Positions 1-9,283 of a DNA stretch of 51,971 bases are shown here, piece after piece. Made by a program: the position numbers and the translations under genes. The stretch's first letter is position 1. Every line of letters begins with the position of its first letter. The DNA comes from Chara braunii (Eukaryota; Streptophyta; Charophyceae; Charales; Characeae): assembly GCA_003427395.1 (NCBI GenBank), contig BFEA01000146.1, positions 718,609 to 770,579 on the forward strand, written 5' to 3'. The notes beneath the pieces were generated by a model. It saw nothing but the letters and a program-made list of their open reading frames with translations, made no database searches and was not told the origin of the DNA.

Positions 1-193
1 GATTTAATCAATAAAATTAATTAATGATAAATAACGAAATACTCCTAATGATGATCAATAAAACAATGTTTGTAATAAAGATAACCAATAATCATTATTT
101 GCAATAAAGATAATCAATAGCAATAATTGCAATCATGATACTAAACGAATTTGAAAGGTATTATGATTAGGTCTCTTTGAGATCACTTTGAGT

Positions 194-227
194 CCGGGAG
201 TTCACCGTTAATGAGTGAACTACCCGG
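194..227 (+). repeat. Short stem-loop
   Basis: CCGGGAGTTCAC (194-205) can pair with GTGAACTACCCGG (215-227), leaving a 9-nt loop and one bulged base. It lies in AT-rich DNA with no flanking gene, so its role is unknown. It could be the remains of a foldback or MITE element. Confidence 0.5.
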
Positions 228-289
228 AAGTTGCAGTTTGAGGGTCAGATACGGCTTAGTGTGCTAATTTTTTTTTTCGGAAATTTCAA

Positions 290-840
290 AAGAAAAAAAA
301 CTCTCGAATTTTCAAAAACGTGAATTTTTGGGAATTTCCACCGTAAAAATCCGATTTTTAAAGGCCTAAACCTGTTTTCAGAATTTCTCAAACAAGGGGA
401 ACGAAAAAAAAATTTGCGAAAATTTCGGTCCCAACCCTAATTTTCCGCGTTTCCGCGAAATTTCCGGATTTACGGTCCCAAAACGTTCGAATTTCCCCAA
501 GTTGATCTGAAACCCAAAGATTTTCGTAACCGTAATTTCCAATACTGAAAGACAACGGAAATCCAAAAGAAAAGGAAATATAGGATTTACAACAAAAATG
601 CCGAAAAACGGAATGCTGAATGGAAATCAAAAACGCCGAATTTCAACATGATACTGATTCAACCCTAATTCGTGTAAAATCAGAAATCCGAAATTTAATC
701 AATTATCGGATTAGTATCACTCAATCGGAACTCAAATAGACAGCATACCGGAAGAAAACAGAAATCCGAATTATAAGTCCAAATACCGAATTGAACGGAA
801 ATGCCGAACTAAATAGAATACCGAAAAGGAAAAAAAAAAT
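290..840. repeat. Degenerate CCGAA-type repeat
   Basis: The word CCGAA or its complement TTCGG, usually preceded by AAT or AAAT, recurs many times through this stretch (for example near 600, 637, 690, 745, 769, 790, 807 and 824). This suggests an old, heavily mutated short-unit satellite rather than coding sequence. Spacing is too irregular for me to define a unit length. Confidence 0.4.
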
Positions 841-899
841 TTGCAACTCTGAACTTAATAGTAGTACAGCGCTGATTTGGAAGATTGAGAAGGCAATCT

Positions 900-1474
900 A
901 ATTCCTAACCAGACTTACCTTTGTGAGCAGATCCGTTATATGGTCTGCTTCGATACCAAAACTGTTACATACTTCAATGCGTATGGGCAAAACCAAAGAT
1001 CAACCAATGTAGGATGAGCATATATGCAGCGGAAGTCTGATAAACGGACTGACTCACATAGACTGACTCACACAGATTGACTCAAGAATCACTCCACACA
1101 CCTACAATCGTGAGATGGTGGGGTCTGGGCCAAGCATAGACGATGCCCAGACCTCGTACACTCATACACAGATGAGAGGTGGGAGGAGAGACGAAGGAGG
1201 TGGGGGAGGTAGACAACACCGAAGGTCACCGAGATAGAATCTGATAGGTCACCAATATGGTAGTCCAAAATGTCATCCAACAAGATCAAAATGTCGAGGA
1301 CAATAGGTCACCAATTGCGGAGGTACAGAGTCCAAATGTAACCGGTGTCCGAANTGTGATGCAGCCGANTATCAACCCCAACAATCTCCAAGTCTCCAAT
1401 CCGGTAAGTACCACAGTCTCATACCACCGAAGTCCAATACTGATCTCTGTCCAACTAGTATAAGTCTCCAATCT
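900..1474. other. No gene seen; sequence with ambiguous bases
   Basis: This stretch contains repeated short phrases (AGGTCACC near 1225, 1247 and 1305; GACTCACA near 1051-1065) and two undetermined bases (1354 and 1369). Open frames here are short and match no family I know. Confidence 0.5.
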
Positions 1475-1590
1475 GAAGAAGAAGAAGAAGAAGAAGAAGA
1501 AGAAGAAGAAGAAGAAGAAGAAAAAGAAGAAGAAGAAGAAGGAGAAGAAGAAGAAGAAGGAGCCGAGGAGGAGAGAGAGAGAGAGGGGAC
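1475..1590 (+). repeat. (GAA)n microsatellite
   Basis: An almost pure GAA/AAG run covers 1475-1560 and decays into GAG and GA repeats up to about 1590. The purine-rich strand could form triplex DNA. Glu-, Lys- and Ser-rich open frames across it are artefacts of the repeat. Confidence 0.9.
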
Positions 1591-2092
1591 TGGCGATGGG
1601 AGGGAGGAGAGAAGCCTCCAACTCCCCATACCTCAGGCGGCTATGGCCGCCGGTAACCCAGTCGCCGCTGCTGCTGCTCCGCTCGCTGCTGCTGCGCTAA
1701 CCTGCGTTGCGCTGCTCCTGGCTGCTCCTGCGCTAATCTTAGCGCCAGCGCTGTATCGCGCTGTACCATACCGTACCGGTAGAATGCCGGTAGGTCGATC
1801 CTGGACTGAGGCTGGACCGGTTCTATATACCGGTGGGGCAGAGGCCGGCCTCAATGCTGCGAGGCCTGGCCGTGCCCTGAACTGTCCAGATGGAACCGTC
1901 CATCAGCCCCAACCGGCGGGCAGCAACCTCAAGAGCGCCGCCAAGCCCAAACGGTAATGTCGTTTGGGCCTGCCCGTCGGGTCTGGTCCAAGGTGAGGCC
2001 TTTATGGCCTGTAGTACCCCCAAAGTCGGGCCTTTACGCCCTGATGTGTCTCTCTAGCCCTAAGTCGGGTCCGGTAGGAATCGTGTGGCGTC
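1590..2092. other. GC-rich filler upstream of LINE A
   Basis: The composition switches to GC-rich here, with a degenerate GCT/GCG run at 1668-1735 and several ACCGG/CCGGT words at 1740-1835. Open frames on both strands are Ala/Pro-rich and look like by-products of the composition. LINE homology begins just after this stretch, so it is probably the pre-insertion sequence. Confidence 0.45.
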
Positions 2093-2098
2093 GAAGAT

Positions 2099-2316
2099 GT
2101 AACAGAGACACTTTTGTTAGATTTGAGGATAACAAGGAAGCTAGTCTCCGCAGGTTTTCCCACACTGCCTTGTTAGAGCTCCAACAACTCAAGGTAAAAG
2201 CAAATCCAATATGGTCAGTATCAGAAGTGTCATTTTTCTTGTGTTCTATTCTGCGTAGAGGTTTGCTCAACTCTGCTTCCTCTCCACGAGAAGGAGGAAA
2301 TTTGACTCGACTGTAG
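2099..2316 (+). pseudogene. LINE A ORF1 C-terminal fragment
   Basis: A 72-codon tail of the LINE ORF1 (RNA-binding, gag-like) protein. It contains RDTFVRFEDNKEA, then a Leu-rich stretch and a final LRRG-like motif. The same block occurs in copy C (46572-46907, RDIFVRFEDQKEV) and in copy E (17011-17320, minus strand). It ends at a natural stop 40 bases before the ORF2 start, so the ORF1-ORF2 spacing of the family is visible. The upstream part of ORF1 is absent because the element is 5'-truncated. I do not recognise the domain as a named family. Confidence 0.7.
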
Positions 2317-2355
2317 GTTCACTTACATAGTGGGTGATCTAAGGCTCTGTCAGTA

Positions 2356-3884
2356 ATGGATGCGCTAAAAGCATATTATGGAAAACATGTTAACTGGCAA
2401 AGAGCGACAAAGGAAGCGGACCTAGACTTGAGATCCCTCAACGTTAATGGTCTGGCCAAAGCTGATGTGGAAAAGAGGAGAGCTATAATAGAACAACTAA
2501 AAGAGGGAGGGGGACGTACTTGGCCAGACCTCATATGTATACAGGAAACACATCTGATGGATTCCCCGGTCCACCTAAGGGCCCACAAATTAGTTTGGCC
2601 CTATCAGAAGTTTACTGCATACGCTAGTCACAGTGGATCAGCAGGAGTTGCTCTTTGGGTTACCCTTGACTCTAGAATAGAAGTAATACATTGGGAGGTA
2701 GATAAGGAACAAGGGAGGTGGATATGGACAATTGAATTGATAGGTGTCATGAATATTTATGCCCCTAATGATATAGGGGAACGTAGGAAAAAATTTCAGG
2801 AAATTCGTAGGCATATGCCGAAAGGTATTCCAATGGTGATTGTTGGGGACTTCAATGCAGCTCCCGATAGATGGCTAGATCGATGAAAGATTCCTCAGCC
2901 ATGCCCATTATATATAGAAGAGGATGAAATAATTATTCAACAATTCTGTGATGAGAAAAAACTATTTGATTCATTCAGAAGAATTTTTCCACAAGAACGT
3001 ATGCATACGTGCATCAGGAATAGTAGCTCTCCTCATCAATCGAGATCAAGAATCGATCTAATCATGGTGGCGGAGGATTTGGATGAAGCAATGCTGAGGG
3101 CCAATATTTTTCCACAAAGTCCCTGACCAAGAGCAGATAATAAAATGTGTGCAGTCGTCCTGTCATTTCGTAAAAAGCCAGATGAAGGAAGAGGTTTTTA
3201 TAAATTAAATTCTTTCTTATTGGATAGGAAAAATTTTCAAACTTATATTCAAGAGGTTTGAAACTTTTGACACACTACTAGAAATGAACAAGATTCGTAC
3301 ACATCATGGTTTAATAACGAACTTATATTCTTAGCTAAAAAATGTAATGAATGTTCCAAAATAATAGTCAGGGAAAGATACTATCAAGAAATAGAAATTC
3401 AGGAATAAATTTTACAATACGAACAACAACATCCTTCACTTTCATCACATACTTTGGATGTACAAGCCTTGAAAGATCAACTGCTAACCTTTGCACGACA
3501 ACGTTGGCAAGGACAACTAATAAGAGGAAAACTAAAGAATCATGTAACAGAAGGTCAAATGGATGCATCCTTTTTTGCTCTTGCCAAAGCAAGAGCAAGG
3601 AGATCTAATATTGAGGCATTATCTAATCCCTACATTCCTTATCAAGGAGATATAACCACATCAATAGGAAGTTTGAAGGTAGCGTATGATTTTTTTAAAG
3701 ATCTTTTCACATCTAGGATTAAGGATTCTCAGGATGATGGAACGCTGAAAGACTTTCTGACCCCTATGGAATAGATGTTAACGCAGGAGCAGAGGGACAA
3801 AATGAAAGAACCAATTTCAAAAAATGATATATGGACAGCTTTACTTCAGATGGAAGAAGACAAGAACCCAAGAAATTGATATGA
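2356..3884 (+). pseudogene. LINE A ORF2, APE endonuclease and linker (six stops)
   Basis: Begins with ATG at 2356 and reads MDALKAYYGK, matching the ORF2 start of copy C. Endonuclease motifs in order: LRSLNVNGL (divalent-metal Asn), QETHL (catalytic Glu), NIYAPND, GDFNAAPD (Asp/Asn pair), SRIDLI and RADNKM, where copy C keeps RADHKM, so the catalytic His is replaced by Asn. One frame runs from 2356 to 3774, broken by stops at 2884, 3124, 3259 and 3268 (all TGA at Trp positions of copy C), 3406 (TAA at a Gln) and 3772 (TAG at a Gln). The linker includes EGQMDASFFALAKAR, also shared with C. The frame closes near 3879 where the RT deletion begins. Confidence 0.85.
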
Positions 3885-4052
3885 AAATATAAAACCCTGG
3901 GACCAGGAAGTCATTTTTTGAAATGGAAGAACAGACGATTTCTGGAAGAACAGACGATTTCTGGAAGAATAGATGTTAACGTTAATGCTGGTTATATCTT
4001 TTGAAATGGAAGAACAGATGGAAGAACATACGATTTCTGAAACCCTTTTGTA
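3885..4052 (+). repeat. Scrambled short-repeat junction replacing RT fingers
   Basis: Where copy C has several hundred bases encoding the fingers and first palm motifs, copy A has about 170 bases built of micro-duplications. GAAGAACAGACGATTTCTG appears twice in a row and again in part. TTTTGAAATGGAAGAACAGA occurs twice, and ACGTTAATGCTGG near 3977 recurs at 4162. This looks like a deletion repaired with template switching. Confidence 0.65.
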
Positions 4053-5893
4053 ATGGAAGCTCCGGGAGCAAATTTTAGGTCTAGTTCTCATCTTAAGAAA
4101 TTACAAATTACAGGAATCCCAGAAGAGGCAATCCCGGTATATTATATGCTTGTAGACGATCTAACGTTAATGCTGGAAGCCTGAAAGCTTCTACTCACAA
4201 TATGGAAGAAATCAGAGCTTTTATGAATAGATTTTCAGCCCTGTCGGATATGGTGGTTAATTGGGGCAATAAGACACAAGGTTGGTGGATTCATTCACAA
4301 AGGGATAGACCTCCAGAGGAAACAAGAATCAAATGGCTTCCACTACAAGCACCTATCAGAGTGTTCGGTGTTATAATGATGGCACAAGGTAAACCTAACA
4401 CTAATGATGTCTGGATATCTTCCCCAACATTAGAGAAAACGACGAAATGGAAAAATCAACATACTTCATTGTTTGGGAGAGCACTAATCATCAATAATGT
4501 CATACTGACATCTATTTGGTACAAGACAACTCTTTGGTCTTTGAATAAAAATCCAATTAGAAATCTCAAACAAAAGTTATATGCCTTTCTATGGAGAGGA
4601 GAGCATGAGGCGGTAAATGTGATCCCTAGAGTTGCATGGGAGACTCTTATTCAACCCAAAACCAAGAGAGGACTTGGAATTCTGGACCCTGCTCTTTAAA
4701 CACAAGCACTGAGCATTCAATGGATAAAACGCTTAATCTTAGGAATGGATCTTCCCAGGCTGCCACTTGCGCTAGAACAAATTAGAAGATTAGCCCCTCC
4801 CTCTGTGCGAGAGGTCCATCCTCTGTCTTGGGTAGAGGACAGGTACTGGACCTTACCTAAAGCTAATACGAATTCCAAACAAGTAGGGGACCGAGGAATA
4901 GTAGCTAAGGATCTAATTCTAGATAATTTTTAGATATAAATAATTAAAACATGGCATAAACTTCCGCTTCCCAATAGACACTTACCATCAAGATATGAGA
5001 AAATTATCAGGCAACCTATTTTTGGTAACAAATGGATTTCAGATTTCAATGGAAGTGTCTATATCAGCTCTCAGCCTTCTTGGACAACATGGGTAAAAGC
5101 AGACATCATGAGGATCAAGAATCTCTGGGACTTTATTAATAAGAAATGGAAAACAGGGGATCAACTGAAGAGAGAGATCAAATATGCTAGAAATCTGAGA
5201 GAAAATTTGGACAAGATGTTAGCCTCCATTCCCTTGGCATGGGAGCTGGAACTTAAAAAGGGTTCGATGTTCAGGAAGGCAGATTGGGTGGGTGGTATTC
5301 AACCAGATGGGTCTACTGTTGTTGGGCAAATCTTGGACATGGTTCACAATGATGTCTTGCTTAATGTGTGCAGAATTAGCAAGGACCACTCAATCCCTCA
5401 GACAAATAAAAATACAGTGTTTTTTTTCCCCAATTCAACGATATACAGGATCAGGGTAATTCATTGCTCAAGTAGTAATAGATGGAGGGCTTACTTCCCT
5501 CAATTACCAATTCCTGAACTTCCAATAGACCTAATAGAATGGTCCTGGAAAACTAATAAAAGATGCAAACCTCTACGTCTGTTTTCTTTGACAGTCAAAG
5601 CCTCGTACCGCCTACTTCGTCCAATAATTGATGTTGCTGCTATAGTAATGGACAAATGGTATAGACAACTAAATATTCATTCAGATCTACTTTCCCCAAT
5701 TAAATGGTTCAAGAACCTTAAGGAAAGACCAACAAAGTTTGCTTCATTACAACGACAAATTGTACACAAGTGTTTGCCAACTTATGATTGGCTCATTGAT
5801 CATTCGCCTCTTGGGCAAAAGGGTTTGGCCTTACCTTGGTGTTCAGCTTGTGCCTCGGTCTTTCTTGAGAGGAAGATTAGGGCAATACCCTAA
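4053..5893 (+). pseudogene. LINE A ORF2, RT palm remnant to zf-RVT
   Basis: The reverse transcriptase resumes at 4053 with MEAPGANFRS and the catalytic block LVDDLT (FADDL in copy C), then frameshifts near 4185. From 4202 the thumb/connection reads well: MVVNWGNKTQGWW, FGRALIINNV, GLGILDP. Stops at 4697 (TAA, a Gln in C) and 4931 (TAG, a Trp in C) interrupt it. 5108-5893 covers the connection with LYRIRVI-like and PIPELP motifs, then the zf-RVT-like region with CLPTYDWLIDHS and LPWCSAC (first Cys pair). The fingers and QGD motif are deleted, so the enzyme cannot work. Confidence 0.85.
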
Positions 5894-6538
5894 AGGATTT
5901 GGGCAAAAGGGTTTGGCCTTACCTTGGCTCATTGAACATATCTTTCTGCAATACCCTAAAGTTGTGCTACTATGGAGAAGATGGGATTACATATGGATCG
6001 AACTTACAGGTTTTGAATGGCCCTGGGATTGGAGAGCATTGTTTCTGGGTCATTGGAACTCAATCTTGATAGATCTGTAAGATTTTTAAAGTAATCTTTT
6101 CAATTTTGGAAGAAAGGCGATTCTATGGGCAATATAGTATAGGAGATGTGTTCTTTCCTGGGAGGAAGTCAAAATAGATGGTCAAGAAATCAATGAAATA
6201 ATCATCCAATTTGCGCAGGCAGAAATTAGAGCCCAATGGTCTAAGACTAAAATTGCAATTCAAACTATGACTCAAAAACAAGATATTAAGAAGGTACTCC
6301 AGAAATTTCAAACAACTTGGCTGGGGGAACGATTCGAAGGGAAGCTGGAAGAAGTGAAGTGGCCAGGGGGGGAAGGAGATGGAGGTTTCAAGAGAGACTA
6401 TGAAATCTTCTTCCATAACTGGTTCGATCTTCAACCAAGAGCCTTTTTTAGATTGCCTGATTCGTTCTGTGACCTCTTTCCTCTTCCGGACAACGTGATG
6501 GTGAATCTCAGATGGTTGGGGTTAGATATATCATGAAT
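5894..6538 (+). pseudogene. LINE A ORF2 C-terminus
   Basis: Continues the zf-RVT region (IEHIFLQYP, LLWRRWDYIWIEL, WPWDWRA), then a C-terminal domain AEIRAQWSKT to LPDNVMVNL ending at TGA 6534-6536. A local duplication sits at the start: GGCAAAAGGGTTTGGCCTTA occurs at about 5816 and again at about 5905, and GCAATACCCTAAAG occurs at 5882 and 5949. It has scrambled the second Cys pair. A TAG at 6135 stands where copy C has Trp. The C-terminal domain is shared with copies C, D, E and G, so it is a family hallmark, perhaps for nucleic acid binding. Confidence 0.8.
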
Positions 6539-6788
6539 CAGGGCTCACTTTAACTAGTTCTGGGGGTTGAGTTTTTAATGATCTATTCTTTTTTGTTACT
6601 CTGGATATAGGGGAAGGTGTGATAAAATTTTGCTCGAAATTCCAATATTAAAGTTTATCTTCATTATCTTGATTAAGTGGGTAGAATTGCTAGGTTGACT
6701 CCATTTATCTGGCGGCCTAGAACGACTGAAAAGGCAGGTTCTACCCTCAATTTATGATTCTTAATAGAACTTATGGGAACTTTGAAAG

Positions 6789-6848
6789 GGATGCTGGGCC
6801 CATTTTCCAGCAGGTGCAGCTCCCCACCAATAGATAGAGCGACCTTTC

Positions 6849-6879
<31 letters not shown>
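6789..6879 (+). repeat. LINE 3' tail with stem-loop and poly(A)
   Basis: GATGCTGGGCCC, a short loop and CCAGCAGG form stem-loop 1, followed by the conserved phrase CTCCCCACCAATAGAT and a 27-nt poly(A). The same unit ends copies D, G and, on the minus strand, E and H. A second hairpin found in those copies is missing here. It is probably the 3' recognition site of the element's reverse transcriptase. Confidence 0.8.
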
Positions 6880-6880
<1 letters not shown>

Positions 6881-7009
6881 ATTGTCTCTGAGATGTAATG
6901 TTCTGGCTCAGGGAGGGCTAGGGGTTGTTCCAGGATTAGAAGGCTAGATTTGCTGATATAGCATCTTTAGTATCATTATCCCACATTTCTCATACAATCA
7001 TTAGAAGTT

Positions 7010-7057
7010 CATTATCATCATCATCATCATCTTCATCATCATCATCGTCGTCATCAT
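7010..7057 (+). repeat. (ATC)n microsatellite
   Basis: A run of ATC/TCA trinucleotides with a few interruptions (TTC, GTC). No gene surrounds it between LINE A and the next tail fragment. Confidence 0.9.
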
Positions 7058-7062
7058 ATGAG

Positions 7063-7210
7063 GGACGCTGAGCCCGGTTTTCAGCTTGTTCGGTTCGGTT
7101 TCTTCGGGTAGACTGTGAGGACCCCGGCCTCAACCTTCTTATTCAATTCGGTAATATCAGCCTTGGGCACTGGGCCTGGTTTGTTTAAGAAAAAAAAAAC
7201 AAAAAAAAAC
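7063..7210 (+). repeat. Variant LINE 3' tail fragment
   Basis: It starts with GGGACGCTGAGCCCGG and a TTTTCAGC arm, a variant of stem-loop 1. Then comes TGTGAGGACCCCGGCCTC, ATATCAGCCTTGGGCACTGG and an A-rich end (7188-7210). The last two phrases recur at 51893-51950, just before the terminal poly(A) of copy C. This is a tail-only copy of that variant. Confidence 0.65.
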
Positions 7211-7489
7211 ACAGGCAATAGCATGTCCTCAATCAGATTAGGAAGAGGGACGTAAACCTACCTGAGATTCAAACAGATTGGGGCTCATTCTTGTAGAGAA
7301 GGGAACAACTGAACTTTGGTTCTCTAGCTAAGGATGCCTTTGTTGTGTAAGGCCGGATAGGTGCATTTACAGGTGCGAGAAGTCTTTGCAAAACCCCTTC
7401 TAAGGGTGAGGGAAAGTGGAATCTCCAAATCAGAGAACAACATGCACACGATGGGTATTTTTGGGTTACGGCTGCCACTCCAAGTCAGA
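7211..7489. other. No gene seen
   Basis: Mixed sequence between the tail fragment and the SINE-like units. Open frames are short and show no family resemblance. Confidence 0.4.
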
Positions 7490-7692
7490 GAACGGTGCTG
7501 TGAGTTGTCCCTCATGTGCATTCGGGCCGAGTAGAGTCTGGGTCCACCGGGTCATGGTTGATCCATGCTGGGGTAGGGTGACATGCCACTCACAGGGATT
7601 CACTTTCATCCTGGTTAAGTGATCCACCTCTTTGGTGGTAGGTCATAGGTTCGATTCCTAGTGAGTTTATCTTGGACTTCTTGTATAAAAAA
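7490..7692 (+). mobile_element. SINE-like unit 1 with tRNA-like domain
   Basis: The 3' half holds a tRNA-like domain. There is an A-box-like TGGTTAAGTGA near 7612, a stem-loop CCACC-TCTTT-GGTGG resembling an anticodon arm, then TAGG-TTCGATT-CCTA (a T-arm with a 7-nt loop) containing a perfect B box GGTTCGATTCC at 7648-7658. The unit ends in TTGTATAAAAAAC, a short A-tail. No acceptor stem is formed, so it is not a working tRNA gene. A tRNA-derived SINE is the best reading. Unit 2 repeats most of it about 257 bases later. Confidence 0.6.
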
Positions 7693-7747
7693 CAAGCACT
7701 TAAAACAGGTCGGATGCCCTTGCGGTAGTGGGTGGTTGAAGTCTTGC

Positions 7748-7989
7748 TGGTGCCGTGAGTTGTCCCTCGTGTGCATTCGGGCCTAGTAGAGTCTGGGTAC
7801 ACCAGGTCATGGTTGCACAAGTGAGGCCTCCGTTAACCGCCTCTCGGTTGGGGTGGGGTGAAATGCCCCTCACGGGGCTTCACTTTCATCCCAGCTCACT
7901 TCACCTATTGGGTAAGTGATCCACCTTTTTGGTGGTAGGTGATAGGTTCGGCTCCTAGTGAGTTGATCTTGAACATCTTGTGTAAAAAA
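7748..7989 (+). mobile_element. SINE-like unit 2
   Basis: Repeats unit 1 from GTGAGTTGTCCCTC to TGTAAAAAAC with an extra GC-rich piece in the middle. The B box has decayed to GGTTCGGCTCC, while the CCACC/GGTGG arm and the closing CCTAGTGAG are kept. Head-to-tail duplication is likely. Confidence 0.55.
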
Positions 7990-8049
7990 CATGCCACTCA
8001 TATATGTGTGTGTGCTGTAATTGCTCACCCACCAACCATAATCCAGATT

Positions 8050-8760
8050 TAGACCATCTATAGGTCTTCGTGGCTTCCATCCCTTGTGCAATTCATTAGG
8101 CGTCCTTTTAACTGACAGGTGCACTGCATCATTGTATGCAATGACTTGTCCTAATCTACCTGATCTGGTCTAATATGCATACCAAGAGTCTGCTGCAACA
8201 ACTTATTCATCTGTGCCATTTGACCATTAGTTTCGGAGTGTTGACCTGACAACATGGTCAACTGTGATCTATACACTATTACGAGTTCCGGCCGACGTTC
8301 CCCTATAAATCTAACATGTCTATCACTATGGTCGAAGAGTGGTAGCTGTCCTGGAGCCAGTGCGGAAAGAACTTACGAATTACCAAATATGTTTTTGTTT
8401 CTGTTGACAAAGGAACATATTCTGCACACTCGTCGAACTGGTCTACTATGACCATGGCTTGCGTATTCCCGTTTCTGCTTTTGACTTTGGTGTTTGTAAA
8501 GTCTATAGATATCAATCCTCCAGGTCCTGAGGGAATACGTTGGGGTCTTATGACATGCTCTACACTCCTATACATAGTGGTACAGGCTGACTTCATTCCA
8601 GGCCTTGCGTACGAGCGTGGTAAACTACTAGCCATTCTCCAGCCTAAGTGTCCCTCTGAATCATAGGCTTCTCCCATGATGATATACTCAATGTCTTCAT
8701 TACATGGAATGCACAGTCTATATTCGCCACTGGCTGTGAGAAAGAACAATCTGTCAGCTA
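8050..8760 (-). pseudogene. Ty3/Gypsy integrase remnant
   Basis: Contains a decayed HHCC zinc-binding part (AYDSEGHLGW, YARPGMKSAC), then the catalytic core: ISIDFTNTKVKSRNG (first Asp), AMVIVDQFDECAEYVPL (conserved core strand), and after a frameshift QHSETNGQMAQMN, the region of the catalytic Glu. The end LSVKRTPNELHKGWKPRRPI corresponds to the S-x-K-x-TPxE segment. Stops and shifts make it nonfunctional. Confidence 0.8.
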
Positions 8761-8934
8761 TCTCTGACTCTGGTTACTCATTTGGTCTCTCCTTTGCTTC
8801 AGCTATAACCTATCTATAAATAGGACTGAGTCCATGGGCATCTCTAGTCTTCTTTTGCAAGTCCTTTCCCGTGTCTAGGTAAGTAGTCATTATCCTAAAG
8901 AAATTTGTTCTTGTGAACAACGCATCAACGACTA

Positions 8935-9283
8935 CATTTATCTCAAAGTCAAATTGGTCTACGAATCTAACCCATCTCTACAACTTGGTGGACATTCGGG
9001 CTTATGCCTTTCGCAAGAGTAGGATCTCGTGATCTGAACGAGTTTCAAAGTGTCTTTGCAGTAAATGATGTCATCATGTCTGTAGGGCTTCATAATGGGC
9101 ATACAACCCTCGCTCGTAGGTGGAGTCAGATACTTTTTCTGATGGGAGTCTCGTGGACGTGAACTCTACTGGTGCTCTATTGTGATGCAGGTCTATCCCG
9201 TGCTGGCTAGCGTCTGTGGTCACCACGAATGGGTAGGACCGGTCTACAATCTTCAAGACTGACCAAGCGACCCACCCACCCAC
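8935..9283 (-). pseudogene. Ty3/Gypsy RNase H remnant
   Basis: Shows PFVVTTDASQHGI (first catalytic Asp in TDAS), APVEFTSTRLPSEK, STYERGLYAHYEAL (catalytic Glu) and, after a frameshift, SDHEILLLRKA-like and RWVRFVDQFDFEI. These are the usual landmarks of Ty3/Gypsy RNase H. The spacing after HGI is short by several residues, and at least one frameshift and two stops break it. Confidence 0.75.

Larger units (their letters stand above)
1..900. other. AT-rich region without a recognisable gene
   Basis: The first 900 bases are strongly AT-rich. From about 290 onward short words such as CCGAAT, GGAAAT and their complements recur at irregular spacing. The short open frames here show no domain and no coding character. 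I see a single hairpin (194-227) and homopolymer runs, but no promoter or RNA gene I can defend. Confidence 0.6.
2093..6879 (+). mobile_element. LINE copy A (5'-truncated non-LTR retrotransposon)
   Basis: A non-LTR retrotransposon that copies itself by nicking target DNA and reverse transcribing its RNA onto the nick. In order it carries the end of ORF1 (2099-2316), an APE-type endonuclease (from 2356), a damaged reverse transcriptase (4053 onward), a zf-RVT-like region, a C-terminal domain ending at 6536, a two-hairpin tail and poly(A) at about 6853-6879. The 5' end lies inside ORF1, as is usual for incomplete reverse transcription. AGATGTAA occurs next to the 5' end (about 2076-2083) and a little downstream of the poly(A) (about 6890-6897), a possible but imperfect target duplication. 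Many stops and a deletion in the RT make the copy dead. It is closest to copy C. Confidence 0.9.
8050..9283 (-). mobile_element. Ty3/Gypsy LTR-retrotransposon fragment
   Basis: The minus strand carries, in order, an RNase H remnant and an integrase remnant, the gene order of Ty3/Gypsy (Metaviridae) pol. There is no protease, RT active site, LTR or primer-binding site in the flanks, so it is an internal fragment. Frameshifts and stops run throughout. Minus-strand gene order runs from 9283 down to 8050. Confidence 0.8.

Noticed and set aside
2356-3774. A variant nuclear genetic code (TAA/TAG = Gln, TGA = Trp)
   Set aside because: Trp positions carry both TGA and TAG, normal TGG, CAA and CAG codons are common in the same frames, and stop positions differ between copies. 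Transition decay explains all of this.
2076-6897. AGATGTAA as the target duplication of LINE A
   Set aside because: The downstream copy starts about 11 bases after the poly(A) and the upstream copy about 10 bases before the first homology, so the match may be chance. I keep it only as a possibility.
7605-7692. A functional tRNA gene
   Set aside because: No acceptor stem can be formed and the anticodon-like loop has five bases instead of seven.
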